Part shown: in pieces, positions 53,126 through 61,475 of the stretch | How positions within the stretch are numbered: position 1 is the first letter of the stretch | How the letters are laid out: every line of letters begins with the position of its first letter | Source of the DNA: Domibacillus epiphyticus | GTDB taxonomy: Bacteria > Bacillota > Bacilli > Bacillales > Domibacillaceae | Length of the DNA stretch: 64,000 bases | Assembly: GCF_001975785.1 (NCBI RefSeq) | Contig: NZ_MSFI01000002.1 | Coordinates: forward strand, 1 to 64,000 | Direction: 5' to 3' | Notes under the pieces: model-generated | Databases searched by the model: none | Told to the model about the DNA's origin: nothing | The model's input: only the letters and a program-made list of their open reading frames with translations | Program-made: the position numbers and the translations under genes

Positions 53126-53503
53126 ATGGGACGTATCTGTGCACGGGATTTTAACTGCGAAAAAGAATTAACGCTAGCCGTTATCGGCGGCAAGTGGAAA
53201 ATGTTAATACTATGGTATTTAGGAAAAGAAGGGACAAAGCGGTTTAACGAGCTGAAATCACTGATGCCTGGCATTACACAACGCATGCTTGTCAATCAGC
53301 TGCGTGAGCTTGAATCGGATTTCATTGTACACCGTAAAGTGTATCCGGTTGTGCCGCCGAAAGTGGAATATACTTTAACGGAACAGGGTAAAACATTAAT
53401 GCCGATCCTTGAATCAATGTACGACTGGGGGAAAAATTATAAGGTATTTATTGATGAGCAGTTTGAAGACCCTGCTGCCTGCAAGGTCGGCAATGACAAA
53501 TAA
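53126..53503 (+). CDS. hxlR: HxlR-type regulator of formaldehyde genes
   Basis: This 125-residue DUF24/HxlR-family winged-helix activator has the core [20 protein letters not shown] and the DNA-binding [13 protein letters not shown], plus two N-terminal Cys ([12 protein letters not shown]). In B. subtilis HxlR activates hxlAB in response to formaldehyde. I start at the ATG at 53126, nine bases after AGGAGG. It is directly upstream of hxlA, on the same strand. Confidence 0.92.
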   Translation: MGRICARDFNCEKELTLAVIGGKWKMLILWYLGKEGTKRFNELKSLMPGITQRMLVNQLRELESDFIVHRKVYPVVPPKVEYTLTEQGKTLMPILESMYDWGKNYKVFIDEQFEDPAACKVGNDK

Positions 53504-53507
53504 ATAA

Positions 53508-53536
53508 TCGACACCTTTTTTCTCCCACAGTATACT
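53508..53536 (+). promoter_or_regulatory. hxlA promoter with HxlR-like site
   Basis: The -35 TCGACA lies at 53508-53513 and the -10 TATACT at 53531-53536, with a 17-base spacer. The -10 lies in the palindrome AGTATACT (53529-53536), which contains the GTATAC word also found before hxlR. This may be where HxlR acts. Confidence 0.55.
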
Positions 53537-53628
53537 TTTTAGCACTATATGAGTTTAAAGTGCGTACTTCTTTTTTTGTACTCCAGGCGTTAGACTCAAC
53601 TTACTACAAAGAAAAGGGAGAGAAAAAA

Positions 53629-54270
53629 ATGAAATTACAATTAGCACTTGATTTAGTAAACATTCCAGAAGGCATCGAGCTTGTGAAAGAAGTACAGGAG
53701 CACATCGATGTTGTTGAAATTGGCACACCTGTTGTCATTAATGAAGGCCTTCGCGCCGTAAAAGAAATGAAAGAAGCATTCCCGGACTTGACAGTACTTG
53801 CCGACTTGAAAATTATGGACGCTGCTGGCTACGAAGTGATGAAAGCATCGGAAGCAGGTGCCGATATTATCACCATTCTCGGCGCTGCAGAAGATGCGTC
53901 AATTAAAGGGGCAGTAGAAGAAGCGAAAAAACAAGGCAAGCAAATCCTTGTTGATATGATTGCGGTAAAAGACATTAAAACACGCGCACAAGAGCTTGAT
54001 GCGCTTGGCGTTGATTACATTTGCGTTCACACTGGCTACGACTTACAAGCAGTGGGCCAAAACTCATTTGAAGATTTGCACACAATCAAAAGCGTCGTAA
54101 AAAATGCGAAGACAGCCATCGCTGGCGGCATTAAACTTGAGACACTGCCTGAGGTGATTAAAGAACAGCCAGACCTCGTTATTGTCGGAGGCGGCATCAC
54201 GAGCAAAGACGACAAAAAAGCGGCGGCAGCTGAAATGCAAAAAATGATCAAAGAAGCAGCAAAAGCATAA
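53629..54270 (+). CDS. hxlA: 3-hexulose-6-phosphate synthase HxlA
   Basis: This 213-residue OMP-decarboxylase-like TIM barrel joins formaldehyde to ribulose-5-phosphate, giving 3-hexulose-6-phosphate. Typical residues are VLADLKIMDAAGYE and VGGGITSKDDKKAA. I start at the ATG at 53629 after AAGGGAG. Its stop overlaps the hxlB start by one base, so the two are translationally coupled. It is the first RuMP step, here for formaldehyde detoxification. Confidence 0.95.
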   Translation: MKLQLALDLVNIPEGIELVKEVQEHIDVVEIGTPVVINEGLRAVKEMKEAFPDLTVLADLKIMDAAGYEVMKASEAGADIITILGAAEDASIKGAVEEAKKQGKQILVDMIAVKDIKTRAQELDALGVDYICVHTGYDLQAVGQNSFEDLHTIKSVVKNAKTAIAGGIKLETLPEVIKEQPDLVIVGGGITSKDDKKAAAAEMQKMIKEAAKA

Positions 54271-54821
54271 TGACACAATATATGGAACGCATTTTACAAG
54301 AGCTTCAAACAACGGCTTCGCTCATCCGCGATGAAAATGCCGAACAGCTTGTAAACGGCATTCTTGAAGCAAAAAAAGTGTTCGTTGCAGGTGCCGGCCG
54401 GTCCGGTTTTATGGCTAAATCATTCGCCATGCGCATGATGCATGTCGGGCTCGATCCTTACGTTGTCGGGGAGACTGTCACACCGAATTTAGAGGCAGGC
54501 GATATTTTTATCATCGGCTCCGGTTCCGGTGAAACAAAAAGTCTTATCGCAATGGCGGAAAAAGCGAAATCCATCGGTGCGGTTGTGGCTGCTGTGACCA
54601 TTGTCCCTGCGTCTACAATCGGAAAAATTGCTGATATTGTCGTGGAAATTCCCGCGCAGACAAAGTCCGGTGAAGATACAGGAAACAAAACCATTCAGCC
54701 AATGGGTTCATTATTTGAACAAAGCTTATTGCTTTTTTATGACTCAGTCATTTTGCGTTTTATGGAAAAAAAAGGCATGGATTCAGGCAAAATGTACGGA
54801 CGGCATGCGAATTTAGAATAG
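54270..54821 (+). CDS. hxlB: 6-phospho-3-hexuloisomerase HxlB
   Basis: This 183-residue SIS-domain isomerase converts hexulose-6-phosphate to fructose-6-phosphate. Typical motifs are VFVAGAGRSGFMAKSFAMR and IIGSGSGETKSL. The start ATG overlaps the hxlA stop by one base. No strong ribosome site of its own is needed. A small membrane peptide gene follows 69 bases later. Confidence 0.94.
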   Translation: MTQYMERILQELQTTASLIRDENAEQLVNGILEAKKVFVAGAGRSGFMAKSFAMRMMHVGLDPYVVGETVTPNLEAGDIFIIGSGSGETKSLIAMAEKAKSIGAVVAAVTIVPASTIGKIADIVVEIPAQTKSGEDTGNKTIQPMGSLFEQSLLLFYDSVILRFMEKKGMDSGKMYGRHANLE

Positions 54822-54890
54822 GACCATGTTTCAAACGGCAACCGAGTGGCTATATAATCTGTACTTGTGTGTTTGAAAGGATGTATACAG

Positions 54891-54977
54891 ATGAGAGGTC
54901 TTTTATTGATCATTGCCGGAATCGTTATCGTACTATTCGCTTATACGGTGCTTAAAAACCTGAAGCGCCGCAAATAA
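54891..54977 (+). CDS. 28-aa membrane peptide after hxlB
   Basis: The plus strand encodes MRGLLLIIAGIVIVLFAYTV and eight more residues, ending in a basic KNLKRRK tail. It is a single membrane helix with the basic end inside. AAAGG lies ten bases before the ATG and a TATAAT word lies at about 54853. A terminator follows directly. The family is not recognised. It could be a small membrane regulator or toxin-like peptide, but no antitoxin RNA is seen. Confidence 0.6.
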   Translation: MRGLLLIIAGIVIVLFAYTVLKNLKRRK

Positions 54978-54980
54978 AAA

Positions 54981-55011
54981 AAGCACGGCTGCCGGTATGG
55001 CAGCTGTGCTT
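54981..55011 (+). terminator. Terminator after 28-aa peptide
   Basis: AAGCACGGCTGCC pairs with GGCAGCTGTGCTT with one mismatch, followed by TTTTTTATTT. It ends the hxlAB-peptide transcript. Confidence 0.8.
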
Positions 55012-55019
55012 TTTTTATT

Positions 55020-55284
55020 TGGAACGTATTATTTATTTCCATAAAAAAAATAAAATCGGACAGCATATCAGGCCCTGCTTCTCATATAACCGCCATATTT
55101 CCCTAATGAGATGTACAGTGATTCACCATATGCATGACAATCTCCATTAATGTGCTATTCATTGTTTCTATTATTCGCCTTTATTAGAAATTTAGCAAAA
55201 ATGATCAGAAAGACCTGTCTTTTTTTGAATAATTACCCTCCCATTAGGGAAAAGCAAAATATCCCAAAAATAAGGAGAGTGCAC
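55020..55284. other. Region upstream of the AdhB-like gene
   Basis: No gene is seen here. The region includes a short CCCT/AGGG dyad at about 55237-55251 and a T-rich tract at 55218-55225. No clear promoter was found. A TCTTTATTAG-type -10 cannot be assigned with confidence. Confidence 0.3.
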
Positions 55285-56427
55285 ATGAAAGCCGTTACGT
55301 ATCAAGGTGCGAAAAATATTCAGGTGAAAAATGTAGCTGACCCGATCATACAGAAGAAGGAAGATATTATCGTCCGTATTACTTCAACTGCCATCTGCGG
55401 CTCTGACCTTCATATTTATCAAGGCGCTTTGCCGCCAGCAGAAGAAGATTATGTGATCGGACACGAGCCTATGGGCATTGTGGAAGAAGTTGGTTCAGAG
55501 GTCACAAAAGTAAAAAAAGGCGATCGCGTTGTGCTCCCTTTTAATGTTTCTTGCGGCCACTGCTTTTACTGTCAGCACGATCTTGAGAGTCAGTGCGACA
55601 ATTCGAATGCAAATCCTCATTTAGATACCGGCGGTTACTTCGGGTTTACAGAACGGTACGGAAATTTTCCGGGGGGACAGGCTGAATTTTTGCGGGTTCC
55701 ATATGGAAACTTTATGCCGTTTGTCATTCCGGAGTCATGCGAATTAGAAGATGAATCACTCCTGTTTTTGTCAGATGTTCTGCCGACTGCTTACTGGAGT
55801 ATCGAAAATTCCGGGGTCAAAGCGGGAGATACTGTCATTGTCCTCGGTTCCGGTCCAATCGGATTAATGACACAAAAGTTTGCGTGGATGAAAGGGGCAA
55901 AACGTGTCATAGCCGTTGATCACTTGCCATACCGTTTGCAGCACGCAAAGAGAATGAATAATGTTGAAACGTTTAATTTTGCGGAATATAAAGATATGGG
56001 CAGTCATTTAAAAGAAATCACAAATGGCGGTGCAGATGTGGTCATTGATTGTGTAGGAATGGATGGCAAAAAGTCCGCTATTGAAGCAATTGAGCAAAAA
56101 CTGAAATTGCAGGGCGGAACACTTAGCGCAATTCAAATTGCGACAAAAGCCGTCCGTAAATTTGGTACTGTACAGCTGACTGGTGTATACGGTTCAATGT
56201 ATAACATGTTCCCGCTCGGCAGCTTTTTTGAGCGGAATATCACGCTGAAAATGGGACAGGCACCTGTTATTCACTACATGCCTGAGCTGTTCAATAAAAT
56301 CACAGCCGGAGAATTTGATCCGACTGAAATCGTTACACATAAAGTGCCGCTCGACCAAGCGAGTGAAGCATATAAAACGTTTAATGATCATGAAGATGAG
56401 TGTATTAAATTCGTTTTAAAACCATAA
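55285..56427 (+). CDS. adhB: Zinc-dependent (formaldehyde) dehydrogenase, AdhB-like
   Basis: This 380-residue medium-chain dehydrogenase has the catalytic zinc Cys in STAICGSDLHIYQG and His-Glu in GHEPMGIVEE. The structural zinc Cys are spaced CGHCFYCQHDLESQC, and the NAD site is VLGSGPIGLMTQ. It is close to B. subtilis AdhB along its length. I start at the ATG at 55285 after AAGGAG. Its place next to hxlRAB supports formaldehyde or aldehyde oxidation as its role. A terminator follows. Confidence 0.88.
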   Translation: MKAVTYQGAKNIQVKNVADPIIQKKEDIIVRITSTAICGSDLHIYQGALPPAEEDYVIGHEPMGIVEEVGSEVTKVKKGDRVVLPFNVSCGHCFYCQHDLESQCDNSNANPHLDTGGYFGFTERYGNFPGGQAEFLRVPYGNFMPFVIPESCELEDESLLFLSDVLPTAYWSIENSGVKAGDTVIVLGSGPIGLMTQKFAWMKGAKRVIAVDHLPYRLQHAKRMNNVETFNFAEYKDMGSHLKEITNGGADVVIDCVGMDGKKSAIEAIEQKLKLQGGTLSAIQIATKAVRKFGTVQLTGVYGSMYNMFPLGSFFERNITLKMGQAPVIHYMPELFNKITAGEFDPTEIVTHKVPLDQASEAYKTFNDHEDECIKFVLKP

Positions 56428-56432
56428 ACAAA

Positions 56433-56462
56433 AAGGACTGCTCCCCTCGTTGTGCAGTCCTT
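56433..56462 (+). terminator. Terminator of the adhB-like gene
   Basis: AAGGACTGC pairs with GCAGTCCTT, followed by CTGTTTTTAAG. Confidence 0.8.
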
Positions 56463-56470
56463 CTGTTTTT

Positions 56471-56883
56471 AAGATAAAATTTGCTTCGTGTAAAAGTAGC
56501 GGACGATAAAAAAGTATACGAAATCACGTCTGACAAATTGAGCTATTTTACAAAAAAATCACACAAATGTCCGAAACCGCGCGATGTAAAGAATGGTATT
56601 TACCCCGGCACGCATCTGTTCAGTTTCTTCCCGAGCGCTTGCAATTACGGCTCATCCAGATTTTGCATTGTCAATTAAGATTACCGAGATCGATGTTTTC
56701 ATTTGGTGCACCCATTGATTCATAAATGTCAAATGTTCATTTTGCTGGTATTGCATAGCCACCCCAACTTTCTCATCGTGGAAAAATTCTAGTTATTAAT
56801 AAAGATAAACCCATATATTTTACTTTTTTTCCAAAGTTTACTCTAATATGAATAAATACATTCTTTGACGTCTAAACAAAAAA
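56471..56883. other. 410-bp region without a confident gene
   Basis: No gene can be supported here. A 65-codon frame with a TTG start at 56481 lacks a ribosome site and has no recognisable motif. It may be a gene remnant. Only A/T-rich promoter-like sequence is seen near 56800-56880. Confidence 0.4.
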
Positions 56884-56902
56884 AGCTGCCAACACGGCAG
56901 CT
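56884..56902 (-). terminator. Terminator of malL
   Basis: AGCTGCC pairs with GGCAGCT around a five-base loop. On the minus strand seven T residues follow. Confidence 0.8.
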
Positions 56903-56905
56903 TTT

Positions 56906-58573
56906 TCAACTCAACTTGTACACTCTTGTTTCATATGGACTCAATATAAGTCCGCCGGGGGGATTTTCTTCCGGCACTGGATAATTGTTTAACATCAAAT
57001 GCTTATAATGAAAGGTGATCCCTTCCATTTTCCGAACCGGCACCGGCCGATCCGTCAGATTGGCAATTACGATTGCTTTTTCTTCGTTCAGCGTTCTCGT
57101 ATAGGCGTATACGCGAGTATCCTCTTCCAGTAATAACTGGTAGGTTCCGTATGTGAAAACATCATTTTTTTTCTTCATTTGAATCATTTTTTTATAAAAA
57201 TGCAAAATCGAATTTTCATCCAGCAGCTGTGATTCGACATTAATGTTTTTGTAATTTTCATTTACTTTTATCCAAGGTGTCCCTGTCGTGAATCCGCCAT
57301 TTTCTCCTGCTGACCAGTGCATGGGTGTCCTTGAATTGTCACGGCTTGAAGCCCAGATAATCTCCATCATTTCATCATGATGAATCCCTGCGGCGGTACC
57401 AAGACGGTACATATTTTTTGTTCGAATATCATTGTAGTCATCAATTGAGTCATATTGAACATTTGTCATGCCGATTTCCTGTCCTTGATAAATAAAAGGG
57501 GTGCCTTGCATAAGAAAATATACTGCAGCAAATGCCGTCGCGCTTTCACGCCAGTACTCTTTATCATTTCCCCAAGTTGACACAATACGGGCTTTGTCAT
57601 GATTTTCAATGAATAAGGCATTCCACCCTTTTCCTTCAAGCACTTTTTGCCAGCGCGTCATAATTTCTTTATATCCCTGTATATCCAAACCGGTTTTGGA
57701 TTTTGCATTCCAAAGTTCCAAATGTTCGAACTGAAACACCATATTAAATTTGCCGCCTTCTTCATGAACCCAATCTTCAATATCACGCACAGTGACACCG
57801 TTTGCTTCACCAACTGTCATAATATCGTATTTCGCGAACGTCTCCTCTTTCAGCTCTTGCAAAAATAATTGAATGCCTTCCACATTCATGTGTTTATCAA
57901 ATGACCGTACATATTTCTGGTCATTCGGATTCGGCATATCAGGAAGGCCCTCTTCTTTTTTAATGTGGCTGATCGCATCCACACGAAAACCATCGATCCC
58001 TTTATCAAGCCACCAATTCACCATTTCATACAGCGCCTTGCGAACCTCGGCGTTTTCCCAGTTTAAATCAGGCTGTCTTTTTGAAAAGAGATGAAGATAA
58101 TACTGATCTGTCGTTTGGTCATATTCCCATGCAGAATTACCAAAAATACTTTCCCAGTTATTTGGCTCCTCCCCGTTTTTCCCATCGCGCCATATGTACC
58201 AATCGCGCTTTGGGCTGTCTTTCGACGAACGTGATTCAATAAACCATGGATGGTCATCACTCGTATGGTTGATGACCAAATCAAGTATCAGTTTCATCCC
58301 ACGCTTGTGCACTTCCTTAAGCAGCTCATCAAAATCTTTCATCGTGCCGAATTCCGCCATGATCTCCTTATAATCACTTATATCATACCCATTGTCATCA
58401 TTTGGCGATTCGAACATCGGGCATACCCAGATGACATCTATCCCGAGATCTTTTAAATAATCCAGTTTTAAAATAATCCCCTGAATATCCCCTATTCCAT
58501 CGCCGTTTGAGTCCATAAAACTACGAGGATAAATTTGGTACGCAATCGCTTCTTTCCACCATTTTTTTTGCAT
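56906..58573 (-). CDS. malL: Oligo-1,6-glucosidase / alpha-glucosidase (GH13)
   Basis: This 555-residue GH13 enzyme has the four conserved regions: LDLVINHTSDDHPWF, GFRVDAISHI with the nucleophile Asp, IMTVGEANGV with the acid-base Glu, and FIENHDKAR. It is close to MalL-type oligo-1,6-glucosidase in length and sequence, acting on isomaltose, maltose-type oligosaccharides and possibly sucrose. I start at the ATG at 58573 after AGGTGG. A GTG four codons earlier overlaps that site. There is no PTS or transporter next to it. Confidence 0.92.
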   Translation of the reverse strand: MQKKWWKEAIAYQIYPRSFMDSNGDGIGDIQGIILKLDYLKDLGIDVIWVCPMFESPNDDNGYDISDYKEIMAEFGTMKDFDELLKEVHKRGMKLILDLVINHTSDDHPWFIESRSSKDSPKRDWYIWRDGKNGEEPNNWESIFGNSAWEYDQTTDQYYLHLFSKRQPDLNWENAEVRKALYEMVNWWLDKGIDGFRVDAISHIKKEEGLPDMPNPNDQKYVRSFDKHMNVEGIQLFLQELKEETFAKYDIMTVGEANGVTVRDIEDWVHEEGGKFNMVFQFEHLELWNAKSKTGLDIQGYKEIMTRWQKVLEGKGWNALFIENHDKARIVSTWGNDKEYWRESATAFAAVYFLMQGTPFIYQGQEIGMTNVQYDSIDDYNDIRTKNMYRLGTAAGIHHDEMMEIIWASSRDNSRTPMHWSAGENGGFTTGTPWIKVNENYKNINVESQLLDENSILHFYKKMIQMKKKNDVFTYGTYQLLLEEDTRVYAYTRTLNEEKAIVIANLTDRPVPVRKMEGITFHYKHLMLNNYPVPEENPPGGLILSPYETRVYKLS

Positions 58574-58694
58574 TTGACGTCCCACCTATTCGTTTCGTAA
58601 TTTTCTTTTATATTCATCATTAGAAACATTGATTTTGACGGAGATCATCGAGCATAAGAAGTCAATTTCCATGCGGGGATTGATGCCCAGCTTT

Positions 58695-59366
58695 TTACGT
58701 ATAGGCTACTGTTTTCACGTGGTGAATATTCACGTGAATTTGTTGTTCTTTCTCAGTAAGCAAATTAATGAAATGGCTCTCTTTATGAAGCAGTTTGCCG
58801 CTTATGCTTTCCTTTTCCCCAATATTGCAAGTAATAAATGTATCGTTTAAATTTTCTATTTGATTTTCAAAAGTTTGAGCAAACGTTTTGGCGGTGGAAG
58901 ATGATAGTGAATTCATCGGGTTTTTAAATCCATAAGGCCGGGCAGAATCCGGGTACGGTATTAGCCATTTTATATGTTGAAATGGAACAAGGATTGTTTG
59001 ATAAACGGGAGAAAAAAAGACAATATAATTATCCTTCACTTGGGTGATGTAACCGGGAACAGACTGAAGAGCCGTCACATTTAATTCAACAAAGCTTCCT
59101 TTGGCTGCTGCCCGGAGTATGTCCGGAAGTGACAATTTTTCAGAAATAGGTTCATTTTCCATTTCTGGCTGGCTGAATTGACTTGCTTCCTCTTTTGTTA
59201 AAAGCCGCACCTCACGAATATGAAATAGCGGGATATATAAATAGTCATCTTGCTTATAAAGGACCAGTACATCACTGCCATAGTCGATTAAAACACCCTC
59301 CAGCTCTTTCTTCCCGATTAGATCGAGATGAATAGGTTTTCCGGCATACCCCTTAATCTTTTTCAT
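58695..59366 (-). CDS. CotB-like protein C with three Sm-like repeats
   Basis: This 223-residue soluble protein has three short repeats of the CotB type, around residues 5-60, 85-140 and 165-222. In each, a hydrophobic stretch ends in a conserved HIR, HIK or HVK motif, for example LYIPLFHIREVRLL and IHVNIHHVKTVAYT. It has no signal peptide. It resembles the N-terminal domain of spore coat protein CotB and may form part of the coat or crust. AAGGAGG precedes the ATG. It is third in a row of three related genes, and a terminator-like hairpin lies between it and its neighbour. Confidence 0.7.
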   Translation of the reverse strand: MKKIKGYAGKPIHLDLIGKKELEGVLIDYGSDVLVLYKQDDYLYIPLFHIREVRLLTKEEASQFSQPEMENEPISEKLSLPDILRAAAKGSFVELNVTALQSVPGYITQVKDNYIVFFSPVYQTILVPFQHIKWLIPYPDSARPYGFKNPMNSLSSSTAKTFAQTFENQIENLNDTFITCNIGEKESISGKLLHKESHFINLLTEKEQQIHVNIHHVKTVAYT

Positions 59367-59407
59367 GAAATAACCTCCTTCTCTTAAAAAAGCCGTAAAT
59401 ATCTTAA

Positions 59408-59440
59408 AATGATGGAGAATTTTAAGAATGCTCCATCATT
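59408..59440 (-). terminator. Hairpin between CotB-like genes B and C
   Basis: AATGATGGAG at 59408-59417 pairs with CTCCATCATT at 59431-59440, with TTTTAAG on the minus strand. It lies at the stop of gene B, so transcription to gene C may be reduced. Confidence 0.7.
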
Positions 59441-60553
59441 TCAAGAAAACGACTGTTTCATTTTTTGCCTGTTCATTCTTTTTCTTCTTAAATTCATGTA
59501 ATCCCTTTCTGCCTGCTTCATGAGGGAGTAATATTGTGATTCGAGGATTTTTTCTTTTTCCTCCTGTGTTATTACGGGTTGTGTAAATGTGTGATTTTCT
59601 TCTATCAGTGGCATTGATTTGCGCTCAGGTTTTTGGTGATTTTGTGCTTGCAGCTTTTTCCCTTTTTTATTCATAATAATTTTTTTATCAGCTCGAATTT
59701 TTTGAAAATACACCCTCTTGAATGAAGATGCGTCAGCTGATTCGCTTTGGTTTTTTTTATCAGATTCCTTTTTGGAAGCGAACTCGCCTTTTTTTCGTGG
59801 GGTCAGATTCAATCGCAGCATTCGGTCGGACAAGGAGCTGTCGCTTTTCTCAAAATATTTTTTTCTTTCTAGCCGTTCAGTCGATTGGTTTGTTTGTGAA
59901 GAAATATCAGCAGCGAATGTTTCCTTTTTATCTGCTGTATTTTCTACTGCTTCTGAACATGTGATATCAGATTCCTTCTGTTCCTTACCCTTTTCTTTTT
60001 GTTCTTCCAAAGGGGGCAACTGTTGATCACGCTTAATTTTTTTCTTTTCATTTAAATTGTTTAATGTTTCTGTCTCTTTTTCTGCAATTTCCATATTTTC
60101 CTCCGGCACGTCTTCAGCTGAAACATCTTTTTCATAAAATCCAGGAAATACATTGGCGATATAGGAATTTTGAATGATAATCTTTTCTTCGCCGCTAATT
60201 AAAATGAGGTGGTCTTCAAACACTCTGCTCAGAAACCCTGTCAACATTTGATCATTATGGCAGTTGATCGTTACCCAGCTTTGCTTGCATTGATCTAAAA
60301 GCTCATGAAGGTTTTCAGCCTGTAAATAATCCAATTGGAAAGTGGTTGAGTGCAGGTCTTTTGCATTTTTTGAAACAGATTTTATTTGGTCAAGATGATG
60401 ATAAAAATATTCTTCTTTTTCATTTTGCAAAATAAGATAATCCTGCTTTACATCTACCAGGCTCCCTTTGATGATATTGCCATCATCCGAAAAAATACCG
60501 ATTGAATACCCAATCAGTGATGTAAGTGTCTCTGAAAAATAAGGGCCCGACAT
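59441..60553 (-). CDS. CotB-like protein B with long charged C-terminus
   Basis: This 370-residue protein has two CotB-type repeats in the first 140 residues (SLVDVKQDYLILQNEKEEYFY and its HLDQIKSV end, then SWVTINCHNDQMLTGFLSRVF). A very long Lys/Glu/Ser-rich, low-complexity region from about 160 to 370 follows, ending in a basic RRKRMNRQKMKQ. Such tails are typical of spore coat proteins like CotB. GGGGGGG lies six bases before the ATG. It probably belongs to the coat. A long imperfect inverted repeat lies upstream. Confidence 0.72.
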   Translation of the reverse strand: MSGPYFSETLTSLIGYSIGIFSDDGNIIKGSLVDVKQDYLILQNEKEEYFYHHLDQIKSVSKNAKDLHSTTFQLDYLQAENLHELLDQCKQSWVTINCHNDQMLTGFLSRVFEDHLILISGEEKIIIQNSYIANVFPGFYEKDVSAEDVPEENMEIAEKETETLNNLNEKKKIKRDQQLPPLEEQKEKGKEQKESDITCSEAVENTADKKETFAADISSQTNQSTERLERKKYFEKSDSSLSDRMLRLNLTPRKKGEFASKKESDKKNQSESADASSFKRVYFQKIRADKKIIMNKKGKKLQAQNHQKPERKSMPLIEENHTFTQPVITQEEKEKILESQYYSLMKQAERDYMNLRRKRMNRQKMKQSFS

Positions 60554-60597
60554 TTCTAACCCCCCCTACGTGTTGATCCCCATTTTTAACGACAAGA

Positions 60598-60658
60598 GCC
60601 ACTTTTAAATCTCAGAACACGAAACAAATTCGTTTGTATTCCTGAATTCAAAAGCGGC
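60598..60658. other. Long imperfect inverted repeat upstream of CotB-like B
   Basis: GCCACTTTTAAATCTCAG at 60598-60615 pairs at most positions with CTGAATTCAAAAGCGGC ending at 60658. An inner ACGAA/TTCGT dyad lies at 60619-60633. It may be a terminator or attenuator between genes A and B. Confidence 0.4.
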
Positions 60659-60690
60659 TGATGTCAATTTCTCTTTATAACGATAAATGA

Positions 60691-61191
60691 TTACTCTCCT
60701 GCGTCTTCCTTTTTGTCCTCATCATTATGTTGATCCTTCTCTTCTTTTTCTTTCTCGTTTGGATCCTCCAATTTCTTATCGTAGCTGATATTTCGTATGT
60801 GGAACATCGCCACGCGAATGACTTCTTCGTTATAAACGATCGTAATATAGTCATCATTTATATCATCCAACACACCTTGATATTTTTCGTGCCCGCCACG
60901 ATTAACGGTCACCCAGTGATATTTCAAGTCGTGCAATACATCTTGAAAACAATGGCCATTTATATACTCAAAATCTTCCGGTATGACAAGGCCTAAGTTA
61001 AGTCCTTTTTTTGTATTGTCCGTTAAACTTTTTACGTGGTGACCTTTATAATAAAGAACACCGTCTTCTTTAGTGAGCAGTACAAAATAATCCTCTTCTA
61101 CTGCCAACAACTGTCCAACTCTGGAATCATGGCCTCCACGGTTTACCTTCACTGCTTTTCCAACTAAAGAACTCAGTATTTCTTTATTCAT
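60691..61191 (-). CDS. cotB: Spore coat protein CotB-like A
   Basis: This 166-residue protein is the clearest CotB relative of the three. It has the repeat VNRGGHDSRVGQLLAVEEDY near the N-terminus, matching the NRGG..-G-L motif of CotB, and a second at residue 83 (VNRGGHEKYQGVLDDINDDY). Each is followed by a YY-HVKSL or FHIRNIS motif. An acidic, Lys/Glu-rich tail of about 30 residues ends it. CotB is an outer coat protein of Bacillus spores. A possible sigma-K promoter lies upstream. AGGAGGAG precedes the ATG. Confidence 0.85.
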   Translation of the reverse strand: MNKEILSSLVGKAVKVNRGGHDSRVGQLLAVEEDYFVLLTKEDGVLYYKGHHVKSLTDNTKKGLNLGLVIPEDFEYINGHCFQDVLHDLKYHWVTVNRGGHEKYQGVLDDINDDYITIVYNEEVIRVAMFHIRNISYDKKLEDPNEKEKEEKDQHNDEDKKEDAGE

Positions 61192-61223
61192 TCCCTCTTC
61201 TCCTCCTGTTTAAAAAGTCTCTG

Positions 61224-61251
61224 TAATTATATGCAGGAAAAAGGAGAGTGT
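61224..61251 (-). promoter_or_regulatory. Possible sigma-K promoter of the CotB-like cluster
   Basis: On the minus strand an AC at 61251-61250 lies 16 bases before CATATAATTA at 61233-61224. The sigma-K consensus is AC, 16 bases, CATANNNTA; one final base differs. It lies about 32 bases upstream of gene A. This is a motif call only. Confidence 0.5.
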
Positions 61252-61271
61252 ACTGCGTCATTTGCCCATCC

Positions 61272-61300
61272 AACAAGTGTTGAGCGCGCCCACACTTGTT
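61272..61300. other. Unassigned dyad between CotB-like A and LysR 3
   Basis: AACAAGTGT and ACACTTGTT form a perfect 9-bp dyad around an 11-base loop. No T run follows on either strand, so it is not a clear terminator. It may be a protein-binding site. Confidence 0.4.
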
Positions 61301-61475
61301 ATTTCCTCTTCTGCATTCTTTACAGGATGAGGAAGATATTCTAACTTATCATATTCTTAATAAAGCATTACTAACGGCACGATTTCCTAACATACGCGTT
61401 ATATCGACACGGTTTGTTTTCACCAAAAAGCAATGGCAGTTATGCCTCATCGATATTCACTTCCTTTCTCATCTC

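Noticed and set aside
56481-56678. 65-codon plus-strand frame after adhB-like
   Set aside because: It starts at a TTG with no ribosome site and shows no family motif. It lies directly past a terminator.
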